This document shows, piece by piece, positions 38,801-49,275 of a DNA stretch of 64,000 nt (the stretch's first letter is position 1; the number at the start of each line of letters is the position of its first letter). Both the position numbers and the translations under genes were made by a program. The notes beneath the pieces are model-generated. The model was given only the letters and a program-made list of their open reading frames with translations. It was not told the DNA's origin and did no database searches. Source of the DNA: Streptomyces cellostaticus (GTDB lineage: Bacteria > Actinomycetota > Actinomycetes > Streptomycetales > Streptomycetaceae); the NCBI RefSeq assembly GCF_023630175.1, contig NZ_JALLIN010000031.1:26805-90804 (forward strand), in the 5' to 3' direction.

Positions 38801-40821
38801 GCGAAGGCCTCCTGGACGCGCTCGCGGGCGTCGTCGCCGAAGTGGTCGGTGCCGGCCGGCGACTTCGGCATGCGCAGGCCGAAGTCGTAGATCCAGGCGG
38901 TGGCGCGGTCCGCGCAGCGCAGCTCGTACGGACGCTCGTCCACGACCTCCACACCGAGCCGCTGGAGCACCGGCAGGACCGCGGACAGGGAGACCGAGTC
39001 GCCCTTGCGGTAGATCTTGAAGCGACGCTCGTCGGGGGCGGCGCCGACCGGCTCGTACAGGCTGAGGGAGAAGTTGTGGCCCTTCTCCTGGCTGAGCCGC
39101 TCCAGGTGGACCAGGTCGGCGACCGCCGCGCGCGGGCTGTGGTCGGCCTTGTAGCCCTCGGTGAAGGCGTTGTGGTAGCGGCGCAGCAGCTCGGCGGCAC
39201 GCTCCTCGCCCAGCTCGGCGTTGAGCGCCTCGGCGAACGCGTCGGCCCAGGAACGGGCGGCCTCGACCAGCCGGGCCTCGATGCGCTCCTTGTCCGCGTC
39301 CGAGAGCTGGGGCAGCTCGGTGCCCGTCGGGACCCGGACCACGAAGTGCAGCCGGGACAGGATCGACTCGGTGTTCCAGGCGGTGAAGTCGACGCTGATG
39401 CCGCCGAGCTCCTCCTTCAGGATGTCGATGATCCGCAGCCGGACGCCGGTGGTGTAGCGGTCGCGCGGCAGGTAGACCAGGGCCGAGTAGTAGCGGCCGT
39501 ACTCGTCCTGCCGCAGGTACAGCCGCAGCCGGCGGCGCTCCTGCAGGTACAGGACGCTCGTCGCGATGGACTGCAGCTCGGCGACCGGGGTCTGGAACAG
39601 CTCGTCGCGCGGGTAGGTCTCCAGGATCTGGAGCAGGTCGCGCCCGTCGTGGCTCTCCGGCGAGAAGCCGGCGCGCTGCAGGACCTCTTCGACCTTGCGC
39701 CGGATGACCGGGACACGGCGGACCGACTCGGTGTAGGCGGCGGAGGAGAACAGGCCGAGGAAGCGGCGCTCACCGATGACGTTGCCGTCCGCGTCGAACT
39801 TCTTGACGCCGATGTAGTCCAGGTACGACGGCCGGTGCACGGTGGCGCGGCTGTTGGCCTTGGTCAGCACGAGCAGCTTGTGCTCGCGGGCCTTGGCGCG
39901 GGCGTCGGCGGGCAGCCGCTCGAAGGAGGGGCTGACGGGGTGCTGGTCGTCCTCGGAGTGGTGCGGGTCCGCGCGCAGTATGCCGAGACCGGTGCCGGGC
40001 ACGGCGGCCAGGCAGTCGTCGCCGCGCAGCTCGTACTCGCGGTAGCCGAGGAAGGTGAAGTGGTCGGCGGAGAGCCAGCGCAGCAGCTCGCGGGCCTCCT
40101 CGGCCTCGGCGGTCGGCAGGTCGCCCGGCAGCGGCTCGTTCTCCAGGCCGTCGGCGATCCGGCCGGCCGCGTCGCGCATCTTCTCCCAGTCCTCGACGGC
40201 CTCGCGGACGTCGGACAGGACGCGCAGCAGGTCGGCGGTGATCTGCTTCAGGTCGGCGCGGTCGGTCTCCCGGTCGATCTCGACGTGGATCCAGGACTCG
40301 ATGTGCGCGTCGTGCGGGAGGTCACCGGTGGGCGCGGTCGGCAGGACCTCGATGAGCTTGCCGGTGACGTCGCGCCGGACGACGAACTGCGGATGGATGA
40401 CGACGTGGATGCCGCGGCCCTGACGGGTCAGCTCGTTGGTGACCGAGTCGACGAGGAAGGGCATGTCGTCGGTGGCGACCTCCACCACGGTGTGGCTGCA
40501 GGTCCAGCCGTTCTCCTCCACCGTCGGGGTGTGCACCCGGACGTTGGCGGTGCCCTGGGGCCGGTTCTCGGCGAGCCGGTAGTGCGAGACGGCGGCGCCG
40601 AAGACGTCGACCGGGTCGCGGTCGGAGAGGTCTTCCGGCGCGGTGTGCAGGTAGTAGCGCTGGAGGAACGCGTGCACGGCTTCGCCGTCGGGGGTGCCGG
40701 CCGTACCCTCGCCCGTCGCCGTCGTCCCGGTCGGTAGGTGCCCCCCGACCGGGCTGTTCTCAGCTACCCGGGCCGCCCGTTCGAGCAGCTCGGTCTTGGC
40801 TTCGTCCAGCTTGGTCTGCAT
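35872..40821 (-). CDS. gdhB: NAD-specific glutamate dehydrogenase, 180-kDa class
   Basis: A 1649-residue protein starting at ATG (MQTKLDEAKTELLERAAR) with AGAGGA upstream. It belongs to the large (L_180) NAD-dependent glutamate dehydrogenases, first described in Streptomyces clavuligerus, which convert glutamate to 2-oxoglutarate and ammonia in catabolism. The N-terminal third contains the ACT-like regulatory modules. The catalytic region begins near residue 790 with FDPQAIPDLPAPRP, and includes the glycine-rich VPVGAKGGFVAKQLPD, VVGVGDMSGDVFGNGML and FDHRHIFIDPDPD. The C-terminal 350 residues are helical. The length is normal. It is a single-gene unit with its own terminator and a long upstream region holding an inverted repeat. 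A plus-strand open frame of similar length opposite it is only an artefact of codon bias. Confidence 0.97.
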   Translation of the reverse strand: MQTKLDEAKTELLERAARVAENSPVGGHLPTGTTATGEGTAGTPDGEAVHAFLQRYYLHTAPEDLSDRDPVDVFGAAVSHYRLAENRPQGTANVRVHTPTVEENGWTCSHTVVEVATDDMPFLVDSVTNELTRQGRGIHVVIHPQFVVRRDVTGKLIEVLPTAPTGDLPHDAHIESWIHVEIDRETDRADLKQITADLLRVLSDVREAVEDWEKMRDAAGRIADGLENEPLPGDLPTAEAEEARELLRWLSADHFTFLGYREYELRGDDCLAAVPGTGLGILRADPHHSEDDQHPVSPSFERLPADARAKAREHKLLVLTKANSRATVHRPSYLDYIGVKKFDADGNVIGERRFLGLFSSAAYTESVRRVPVIRRKVEEVLQRAGFSPESHDGRDLLQILETYPRDELFQTPVAELQSIATSVLYLQERRRLRLYLRQDEYGRYYSALVYLPRDRYTTGVRLRIIDILKEELGGISVDFTAWNTESILSRLHFVVRVPTGTELPQLSDADKERIEARLVEAARSWADAFAEALNAELGEERAAELLRRYHNAFTEGYKADHSPRAAVADLVHLERLSQEKGHNFSLSLYEPVGAAPDERRFKIYRKGDSVSLSAVLPVLQRLGVEVVDERPYELRCADRATAWIYDFGLRMPKSPAGTDHFGDDARERVQEAFAATWTGKAENDGFNALVLSAGLTWRQAMVLRAYAKYLRQAGSTFSQDYMEDTLRDNVHTTRLLVSLFEARMSPDRQKAGSEITDALLEELDAALDQVASLDEDRILRSFLTVIKATLRTNFFQEARGGEPHDYVSMKFDPQAIPDLPAPRPAYEIWVYSPRVEGVHLRFGKVARGGLRWSDRREDFRTEILGLVKAQMVKNTVIVPVGAKGGFVAKQLPDPSADRDAWLAEGIASYRTFISALLDITDNMVAGEVVPPQGVVRHDGDDTYLVVAADKGTATFSDIANEVAESYHFWLGDAFASGGSAGYDHKGMGITARGAWESVKRHFRELGVDTQGEDFTVVGVGDMSGDVFGNGMLLSEHIRLVAAFDHRHIFIDPDPDAATSYAERRRLFELPRSSWADYNTELLSTGGGIFPRTAKAITLNAHIRQALGIEEKISKMTPADLMKAILHSPVDLLWNGGIGTYVKSSAESNADVGDKANDAIRVDGSDLRVKVVGEGGNLGLTQLGRIEFALHGGRINTDAIDNSAGVDTSDHEVNIKILLNGLVADGDMTVKQRNKLLAEMTDEVGGLVLRNNYAQNTAIANALAQSKDMLHAQQRFIRHLVREGHLDRALEFLPADRQIRERLTQGQGLTGPETAVLLAYTKITVAEELLHTSLPDDPYLRTLLHAYFPTALREQFPDGIDSHPLHREITTTVLVNDTVNTGGTTYLHRLREETGASLEEIVRAQTAARAIFSSSPVWDAVEELDNRVEAAVQTRIRLHSRRLVERGTRWLLNNRPQPLQLAETVEFFVERVEQVWQQLPKLLRGADQEWYQHVFDELSAAGVPDELATRVAGFSSAFPALDIVSVADRMGKEPLDVAEVYYDLADRLGISQLMDRIVELPRNDRWQSMARAAIREDLYAAHAALTADVLAVGNGTSTPEQRFGLWEQKNAALLSRARTTLVEIRGSDEFDLANLSVAMRTMRTLLRSHS

Positions 40822-41463
40822 TGTCCTCTGGCTCCTGTCGCGCGCCGTTGCGTGACGTAGAAGGAAATACGGTTTCCTTCCCTCCGGCTCGACGCCACGG
40901 CCCGGGGTGTCCGGTCCGATCCGACGCTATGCCGCAAGGGGAGGAGAGCGAGGGGTATTCGGCCATCTTCGACGCGCCCGCCGGATGTGACGCCGCTCTC
41001 GGCGCCGCCGGTACCCGGACCGTCCTCGGCATCCCGGGGGCTCCGGCGCCCCCGGCCCGCCCGCGAAGACCAGCGACCGCCGCCCGGTCACGGAGGTGCT
41101 CCGTGCAACCCGGGCGCGGGGCGGGGGCAGCATCGCCCCCGCGAACTATCGCGCTGATCACGCCACAAGGCTATCGCTCCCCACCCGGGGGCCGTCATGA
41201 GCCGTATGTGTACAAAACCGGGGGGTGAAGTTTGACGTTCTGCACAGGGGTGGAGTGGAGGCGGGAGGCGTATCCGGTGGCGGGCGGAGTACGGGCAGGG
41301 GGCGGGAGCCCGCCGGGGCGGGGGTACCGGGTCGCGTCACGGTACGGCGGGCCGCACCCTGAAAGCGACGGGCCCCCTTGGCAGGCGCGCCGCGTGCGGG
41401 CACCTTGCCAGGACAGCACCCGTCCCCGTGCAGGGGGGCCGTGCCCGCCCAGGAGGAGCCGAC
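40822..41463. other. Long intergenic region upstream of gdhB and the DJ-1 gene
   Basis: 642 bases between divergent genes, with no supported gene. Contents I can see are a palindrome at 40860-40880 in the gdhB leader and a GC hairpin at 41034-41055 (ccgggggc and complement, 6-base loop). There is also an AT-richer stretch around 41205-41245, where TTGACG occurs on the plus strand without a good -10. Several open frames cross it, but none has a ribosome binding site or protein-like composition. Confidence 0.6.
40860..40880 (-). promoter_or_regulatory. Palindrome in the gdhB leader
   Basis: gaaggaaa-tacgg-tttccttc, a perfect 8-bp inverted repeat with a 5-base centre, 39 bases before the gdhB start codon. 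It is purine/pyrimidine-strand biased and lower in GC than its surroundings. It could be an operator or a leader hairpin controlling this catabolic enzyme. Confidence 0.5.
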
Positions 41464-42030
41464 ATGCCCGCGAAGATCCTCGTCGTCACCGGCGACGCAG
41501 CGGAGTCCCTGGAAGTCCTCTACCCGTACCAGCGGCTGCGTGAGGAGGGCTACGAGGTCCACATCGCGGCCCCCACGCGCAAGACGCTCCGGTTCGTCGT
41601 GCACGACTTCGAGCCCGGCTTCGACACCTACACCGAGAAACCCGGCTACACCTGGCCCGCGGACCTCGCGTTCTCCGAGGTCGACCCGGGCCAGTACGCG
41701 GCCCTCGTCGTCCCCGGCGGCCGCGCCCCCGAGTACCTGCGCAACGATCCCGAGCTGCGCAAGATCCTCAAGGCGTTCTTCGACGCGGACAAGCCGGTCG
41801 CCCAGATCTGCCACGGCCCGCTGCTCACCGCCGCCGTCGACAGCCTCAGCGGCCGGAGGGTCACCGCCTATCCCGCACTGGAACTCGACATGCAGGCCGC
41901 CGGAGCCCACTTCGAGGACACCGAGACGGTGGTCGACGGCACCCTGGTCTCGGCCCGCGCCTGGCCGGACCACCCGACCTGGATGCGGGAGTTCCTGACG
42001 GTGCTGAGGGCCAAGGCCCCGGCGACCTGA
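41464..42030 (+). CDS. DJ-1/PfpI family protein
   Basis: A 188-residue protein of the glutamine-amidotransferase-like fold. The nucleophile elbow is AQICHGPLL with Cys116 and His117, and the acidic partner is likely Glu17 in ESLEVLYPYQRL. The family includes protein deglycases, glyoxalase III and stress chaperones; YhbO/PfpI-type members protect against electrophiles, and the sequence does not say which applies here. It starts at an ATG after AGGAGGAG, the best ribosome binding site in this part of the window. It is monocistronic, with a divergent gdhB far upstream and a convergent HAD gene downstream. Confidence 0.9.
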   Translation: MPAKILVVTGDAAESLEVLYPYQRLREEGYEVHIAAPTRKTLRFVVHDFEPGFDTYTEKPGYTWPADLAFSEVDPGQYAALVVPGGRAPEYLRNDPELRKILKAFFDADKPVAQICHGPLLTAAVDSLSGRRVTAYPALELDMQAAGAHFEDTETVVDGTLVSARAWPDHPTWMREFLTVLRAKAPAT

Positions 42031-42097
42031 CGGCCGCCCCGCCGCGATGACGTGAGCCCCGCCCGGCCGAGCGGGGCGCCGTCGCCCCCGGCTCCGC

Positions 42098-42763
42098 TCA
42101 CGCGGCCATGCGCTGTGCCTCCGCGACCGCCTCGGCCAGCGTGTCCACCACCGGGACGCCGGCCTCCTCCAGGCTGGCCCTGCTGTGCGACCCGCCGGTG
42201 TACAGCACCGCCCGCGCGCCCACGTGCCGCGCGGCCACCGCGTCGTCCGCGGCGTCGCCGATCACCACGGTCCGCGCCGCCCGTACCCCGGTCAGCGCCT
42301 CCAGGTGCCGCACCATGTGCTCGGCCTTGCTGCCGCCGGACGGCCCCCTGCGCCCGTCCACCCGCAGGAAGTGCGCCTCGATACCGAGGCCCCGCACCAG
42401 CGGTACCAGATCCTCGTGGCCGTACATGCTCAGCAGCGACTGGCTGTTCCCGCCGGTCCGCCAGCCGGCGAGCAGTTCGGCCGCCCCCTCGGTGAGAGCG
42501 CACCGCACCCGGTGCTCCGTGTAGTACCGGTGGAAGACGCCGTCCATCAGCTCCCACTCGGCGTCCGTGGGCAGCCGCCCGAGCAGCCGCTCGTAGAACC
42601 TCGGCACCGGCACGCAGTACAGCGCGCGGTACTGCTCCAGCGTGATCGGCGCCAGCCCCAGCTCGGCGAAGGCGGCGTTCGTCGCCCCGATGATCGCGTC
42701 GTTGTCGTGGAAGAGGGTTCCGTTCCAGTCCCAGACGATGTGCGCGCCCGCGTGCGTCCCCAT
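42098..42763 (-). CDS. HAD-family hydrolase (phosphoglycolate-phosphatase-like)
   Basis: A 221-residue haloacid-dehalogenase-superfamily protein. Motif I is VWDWNGTLFHD (Asp12), with Asn14 in place of the usual second aspartate. The C1 cap follows, then motif II serine in NSQSLLSMYG, motif III lysine in GSKAEHM and motif IV VIGDAADDAVAARHVGARAV. It probably dephosphorylates a small metabolite such as phosphoglycolate; the substrate is unknown. Start ATG at 42763 fits the family's N-terminus, and a GTG eight codons upstream is the alternative. It lies downstream of the next gene on the same strand, with 50 bases between them. Confidence 0.88.
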   Translation of the reverse strand: MGTHAGAHIVWDWNGTLFHDNDAIIGATNAAFAELGLAPITLEQYRALYCVPVPRFYERLLGRLPTDAEWELMDGVFHRYYTEHRVRCALTEGAAELLAGWRTGGNSQSLLSMYGHEDLVPLVRGLGIEAHFLRVDGRRGPSGGSKAEHMVRHLEALTGVRAARTVVIGDAADDAVAARHVGARAVLYTGGSHSRASLEEAGVPVVDTLAEAVAEAQRMAA

Positions 42764-42813
42764 GTCAAAGACCGTACCCGCACCCACCGACAGTCAAGGC
42801 GGGCCGGGACGGC

Positions 42814-43326
42814 TCAGGCCCGGTGCACCAGGTGGGGGATCTCCTGGGTGGCGTACCAGAGCAGCTCGTGGTCCTCGGCGCCGTCCACCACGGACTGCGC
42901 GTCGTCGTCCCCGCGGTCGGCCGCCTCCAGCGCCGCCAGGGCCGCCGTCACGTCCTCCTCCGCGTCACCGGCGTCGACATGCACGGCGGCCGCCTCGGCC
43001 AGCGGCACGGCGCCGGTGACCCTCACCTCGCCGAGCGCGGCCGGGTCGGGCCCGCGGTCGGGGTCCGTCGTGACGACGCCGTCGGCCACGTCGACGGCGA
43101 CCACGACCCGGCGCCGTTCGGCACCCGAGTCGGCCGCCAGCAGCCGCAGCGAGGCCAGCGCGGCCCGCCCGAGCGCGGCGTACTCCAGTTCCTCGGTGTC
43201 GTCGGAGACGTACCACTCGCGCAGCGCGGGCGTGACGCCGTACGCGACGACGGGGCCGCTCCCCAGCTCGCCCGTCCTGTGCGCCTCGGCGAGACCGGGG
43301 AGGGTCAGGGGGACGTAGACGCGCAT
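42814..43326 (-). CDS. Conserved actinobacterial hypothetical protein (DUF6912-like)
   Basis: A 170-residue soluble acidic protein starting MRVYVPLTLPGLAEAH and ending DHELLWYATQEIPHLV. There are no cysteines, helices crossing the membrane or known catalytic motifs. The start and end match a small protein widespread in Actinobacteria, next to HAD genes, with no known role. It is transcribed toward the HAD gene, 50 bases before it, so the two probably share an operon. The ATG at 43326 is preferred over one four codons upstream because AAAGTGCGG precedes it. Confidence 0.8.
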   Translation of the reverse strand: MRVYVPLTLPGLAEAHRTGELGSGPVVAYGVTPALREWYVSDDTEELEYAALGRAALASLRLLAADSGAERRRVVVAVDVADGVVTTDPDRGPDPAALGEVRVTGAVPLAEAAAVHVDAGDAEEDVTAALAALEAADRGDDDAQSVVDGAEDHELLWYATQEIPHLVHRA

Positions 43327-43617
43327 GGCTGGCCGCACTTTCCTGGTCGTCGACGGGCCTTCAGGATACGTGCGCCCGTCCCCTTTCGAGTCCCCGCCCG
43401 CACCCCCGGCGGCGTCAGCGCGGCGCCTCGCTCCTCACCCGGTCGCACCGCCTGCGCCCGGGGCTCCCGGAGGTCCGCACCACTCGGATAAGTGAACTCG
43501 CACGGCCCCTCGCCACGCGCCCCGCGTTCCTTGCGATGCCGCTCCTCGCCCCCGTACAAGATCCCCACCAGCGAGTTACCGCCCGGTATGCTCCGGGCCC
43601 GCAGAACGGGGACACCC

Positions 43618-44103
43618 ATGAACAAGGTCATGAGCCGCGGCACCGCCCGGCCCCACCCGCGCCACCGCCCCCCGACCCGCCAGGACTCCCGTCGCCCGGG
43701 CGGCGCGCCGCCCCGCAACCCGGTCCGCGGCCGGGCCGCCGCGGCGCCCGTACCGGTCGTGGCACGGCCCCGCCCCACCGATGTCTTCGCCGACCGCCTG
43801 CTGGCCGTCCTCAGCGGCCGGCGGCCGGTCCACTGGATGCTGCGGCACACCGCGGGGCGCGCCTACGACGAACTCGCCCTGCTGGCCGAGCGGGGACCGC
43901 TGCGCACCCGCGGCGCCCGTCCCGTCGTCCGGGACATCGGCTACTACGTCCCCCGCGCCGGCGCCCTCGAGGTCTTCGCCCGCATCGCCGCGGGCAACCA
44001 CCTGCGCGCCATGGCCTTCCGCCTGGAGCAGGGCCCGGACCACCGCTGGCGCTGCACGGCGGTGGAGCTCGGCCCCAGGCCCCACCGCACCCCCGAGCTC
44101 TGA
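43618..44103 (+). CDS. Rv3235-like small protein
   Basis: A 161-residue protein. The first 60 residues are Arg/Pro-rich and disordered. Residues 65-155 form a compact domain with DVFADRLLAVLSGRRPVHWML, GRAYDEL and RCTAVELGPRP, which I recognise as the Rv3235 family of Actinobacteria; in mycobacteria and Streptomyces these genes sit beside secA, as here. The function is unknown; the location suggests a link to export. The ATG at 43618 follows GGGGA; an in-frame ATG ten codons earlier is also possible. It converges on secA, with a terminator between them. Confidence 0.8.
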   Translation: MNKVMSRGTARPHPRHRPPTRQDSRRPGGAPPRNPVRGRAAAAPVPVVARPRPTDVFADRLLAVLSGRRPVHWMLRHTAGRAYDELALLAERGPLRTRGARPVVRDIGYYVPRAGALEVFARIAAGNHLRAMAFRLEQGPDHRWRCTAVELGPRPHRTPEL

Positions 44104-44248
44104 CCCGCCGCCCCTGACTGCGGGCGGACGAGCCCGCGAAGCCTGCGGGCACGCCCCCGCGACACCGACCGCCCGGGAACCCGCCCCGGCACGGGGCACG
44201 CGGACAGGCGGGCACGAAGGCAGGCGGGCAGGCGGACAGGCAGAACGA

Positions 44249-44279
44249 GGGGCCGGGCTCCCAGAAGGAACCCGGCCCC
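44249..44279. terminator. Terminator between the Rv3235-like gene and secA
   Basis: ggggccggg (44249-44257) pairs perfectly with cccggcccc (44271-44279). Further pairing in the loop (tcc with gga) is possible. It lies 27 bases past the secA stop and can serve both convergent genes. Confidence 0.75.
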
Positions 44280-44305
44280 GAGTCACGCGACGCAGCCGCG
44301 CGGAG

Positions 44306-47116
<2,811 letters not shown>

Positions 47117-47369
47117 GGGGGCTGGTCTCCTTGCCGGTCGGGCCTGGGACGGTCGGGTTTCCTTCTGACGTACTGAGCAACGGCCATCGTATGCGAGGAC
47201 CCGGCTGCGCCGGGAGGCCTGGCGGCGCGACGGCTGCTTCACCCTGGACAACGGACGGCGACGGCGGATGGTGCCGCGCCCCGACAGGGAATTGCGCGAA
47301 ATGTGACCGCCCGCTCACACACGGCGGATAACCCTGGCGTGGCGCCTGCCGTCCGCCCAGAATCGGCCG

Positions 47370-47942
47370 ATGGAACCCGTCACCCTCACCACTGACCGTC
47401 TCCTGCTGCGCACGGTCCGTCCCGACGACACCGAGGCGGTGTACCGGGCCGCGCAGGATCCGGACACGCAGCGCTGGATCTCCCAGTTCCCCTCGCCCTA
47501 TCTGCGTGAGCACGCCGAGGGTTTCACCGGCCGGATGGTGCCCGAGGGCTGGGCCTGCGACTCGATGTACACCTTCGGCCTCTTCCTGCCCGGTGGGGAG
47601 CTGACGGGCGTGCTCGGGATCACGATGCGGGCGCTGGGCGTCGGCGAGGTCGGCTTCTGGGCCGTCAGGGAGCACCGCGGCCGCGGATACGTCACCGAGG
47701 CCACGCTCGCCGCCGCGCGATGGGCCTTCACCGCGCTGTCCGTCGACCGCCTGGAGTGGCGCGCGGAGGTCGGCAACGCGGCCTCGCGCGCGGTGGCCGA
47801 ACGCGCCGGTTTCACCGTGGAGGGCACGCTGCGCTCGGGCGTCAACAACAAGGGGGTGCGCCGCGACTGCTGGGTGGGCTCGCTGCTGCCGTCGGACCTG
47901 GGCCTGCCGTCGACGGCTCCGTACCTGCCCGCGCGCGGCTGA
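47370..47942 (+). CDS. GNAT-family N-acetyltransferase (RimJ/RimL type)
   Basis: A 190-residue acetyltransferase with the layout of RimJ/RimL-type enzymes: LTTDRLLLRTVRPDDTEAVYRAA at the start, the acetyl-CoA binding loop EHRGRGYVTEATLAAARWAF, and the closing motif NAASRAVAERAGFTVEGTLR. The substrate is an amino group on a protein or small molecule and cannot be predicted. ATG at 47370 begins the family N-terminus. It is divergent from secA and 63 bases upstream of the YcaQ-like gene on the same strand, so the two may share a transcript. Confidence 0.9.
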   Translation: MEPVTLTTDRLLLRTVRPDDTEAVYRAAQDPDTQRWISQFPSPYLREHAEGFTGRMVPEGWACDSMYTFGLFLPGGELTGVLGITMRALGVGEVGFWAVREHRGRGYVTEATLAAARWAFTALSVDRLEWRAEVGNAASRAVAERAGFTVEGTLRSGVNNKGVRRDCWVGSLLPSDLGLPSTAPYLPARG

Positions 47943-48005
47943 CCGCCCGCCGGCGAAACCGCAGCTCGTGCCCCGTTGTCGGTGGCGGCGTCTATCGTCC
48001 GGTCC

Positions 48006-49205
48006 ATGACGACCCTGCCGCGCCCCACCACCACCCTCACCGCGGACGACGCCCGCCGCATCGCCCTGCGGGCCCAGGGCCTCCTCGGCGCGCCCGACCG
48101 GCGGGCCGGTGTGCGCGGGGTGCTCCGCCACCTCGGCGCGGTCCAGCTCGACACCATCTCGGTGCTCGCCCGTTCTCACGAGCTGATCCCGTACGCGCGC
48201 CTGGGCGCGGTCGGCCGCGGGACCGTCGAGGCCGCGTACTGGAAGGCACCGGCGGCGGGCGCGTCCGCGGCCCCGCACGCCTTCGAGTACTGGTCGCACG
48301 CCGCGTGCATACTCCCGGTCGAGGAGTGGCCCCACTTCGCGTTCCGCCGGCGCGCCTACCGCAACCGCCCGCACTGGAACCACCGGTTGCCCGACGGTGT
48401 CTACGACCAGGTCGTCAAGCAGTTGCGCGCGGAAGGCCCGCTCACCGCGACGGAGCTGGGCGGCGCGAAGAGGACCAGCGACTGGTGGGACTGGTCCGGC
48501 ACCAAGGTCGCGGTGGAGCGCGCCCTGATGTACGGCGAGGTGGTGTGCGTCGAGCGCCGCGGCTGGAAGCGGGTCTACGACCTGGCCGAACGGGCCATCC
48601 CGGAAGCGTTGTTGCACGACGAGCTGGACGACACCGAGTGCGTGCGCCGTCTGGTCCGGCTGGCCGGCGAGGCCCTGGGTGTCGGCACGCGCGCGGACAT
48701 CGCCGACTACCACCGTCTCAAGGGCGAGCAGGTCGACGCCGTGATCGCCGACTCCGGTCTGGTGCCGGTCGAGGTGGCGGGCTGGTCCAAGCCGGCCTGG
48801 GCCGATCCGGCCGCTCTCGCCGCGCCGCCGCGCGGCCGGCACCGCACCACCCTGCTCTCCCCGTTCGACTCGCTGATCTGGGAGCGTGCGCGCACGGAGC
48901 GGATCTTCGGCTTCACCCACCGCCTCGAGGCCTACGTCCCCAAGCAGAAGCGGGTCCACGGCTACTTCGCGATGCCGGTGCTGGCGGGCGGCCGGCTGGT
49001 CGGCCGTGTCGACCCGGCCCGCGAGGGCCGCACGCTGGTGGCCCGGCAGGTCACCCTGGACGGCGCGAAGGCGGTTCCGGCGGTGGCCCGGGCGCTGGTC
49101 GAGGCGGCGGGCTGGGTGGACTGCACGGACGTCCGGGTGGAGCGGGTGGACGCGCCCGGGCTGCGTGAGCCGCTCGCCAGGGAGCTGGCCGTCCTGCTCG
49201 GCTGA
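48006..49205 (+). CDS. YcaQ/AlkX-type winged-helix DNA glycosylase
   Basis: A 399-residue protein of the HTH_42 (YcaQ/AlkZ) superfamily: tandem winged-helix domains that excise bulky alkylated bases and unhook interstrand crosslinks. The catalytic QxD motif is present early as GAVQLDTISVLARSH, the form used by the YcaQ (AlkX) branch. Other landmarks are RRAYRNRPHW, SDWWDWSGTKVAVERAL, LLSPFDSLIWERARTERIFGF and RVHGYFAMPVLAGGRLVGRVD near the end. Length and order are typical. ATG at 48006 is chosen over an upstream GTG frame because it matches the family N-terminus. It gives protection against alkylating natural products or metabolites; no biosynthetic cluster is near, so it is probably general repair. 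Confidence 0.88.
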   Translation: MTTLPRPTTTLTADDARRIALRAQGLLGAPDRRAGVRGVLRHLGAVQLDTISVLARSHELIPYARLGAVGRGTVEAAYWKAPAAGASAAPHAFEYWSHAACILPVEEWPHFAFRRRAYRNRPHWNHRLPDGVYDQVVKQLRAEGPLTATELGGAKRTSDWWDWSGTKVAVERALMYGEVVCVERRGWKRVYDLAERAIPEALLHDELDDTECVRRLVRLAGEALGVGTRADIADYHRLKGEQVDAVIADSGLVPVEVAGWSKPAWADPAALAAPPRGRHRTTLLSPFDSLIWERARTERIFGFTHRLEAYVPKQKRVHGYFAMPVLAGGRLVGRVDPAREGRTLVARQVTLDGAKAVPAVARALVEAAGWVDCTDVRVERVDAPGLREPLARELAVLLG

Positions 49206-49275
49206 GGACGCCCCCGGGAGGGGAGCCGCCCTGGGCGGAGTGGCGAACGCCCCGCGCGGGACTGCCGCGACGCTC

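Noticed and set aside
35674..40737. A 1687-codon open frame on the plus strand opposite gdhB
   Set aside because: It is the antisense shadow of a very GC-rich gene. Its product is a Val/Gly/Arg/Leu/Asp repeat-like string with no family motif, while the minus strand encodes a full glutamate dehydrogenase.
44200..44245. Short degenerate repeats (aggcgggca, aggcggaca) after the Rv3235-like gene
   Set aside because: They are imperfect, few, and in a GC-rich stretch where such patterns arise by chance. No structure beyond the adjacent terminator is supported.
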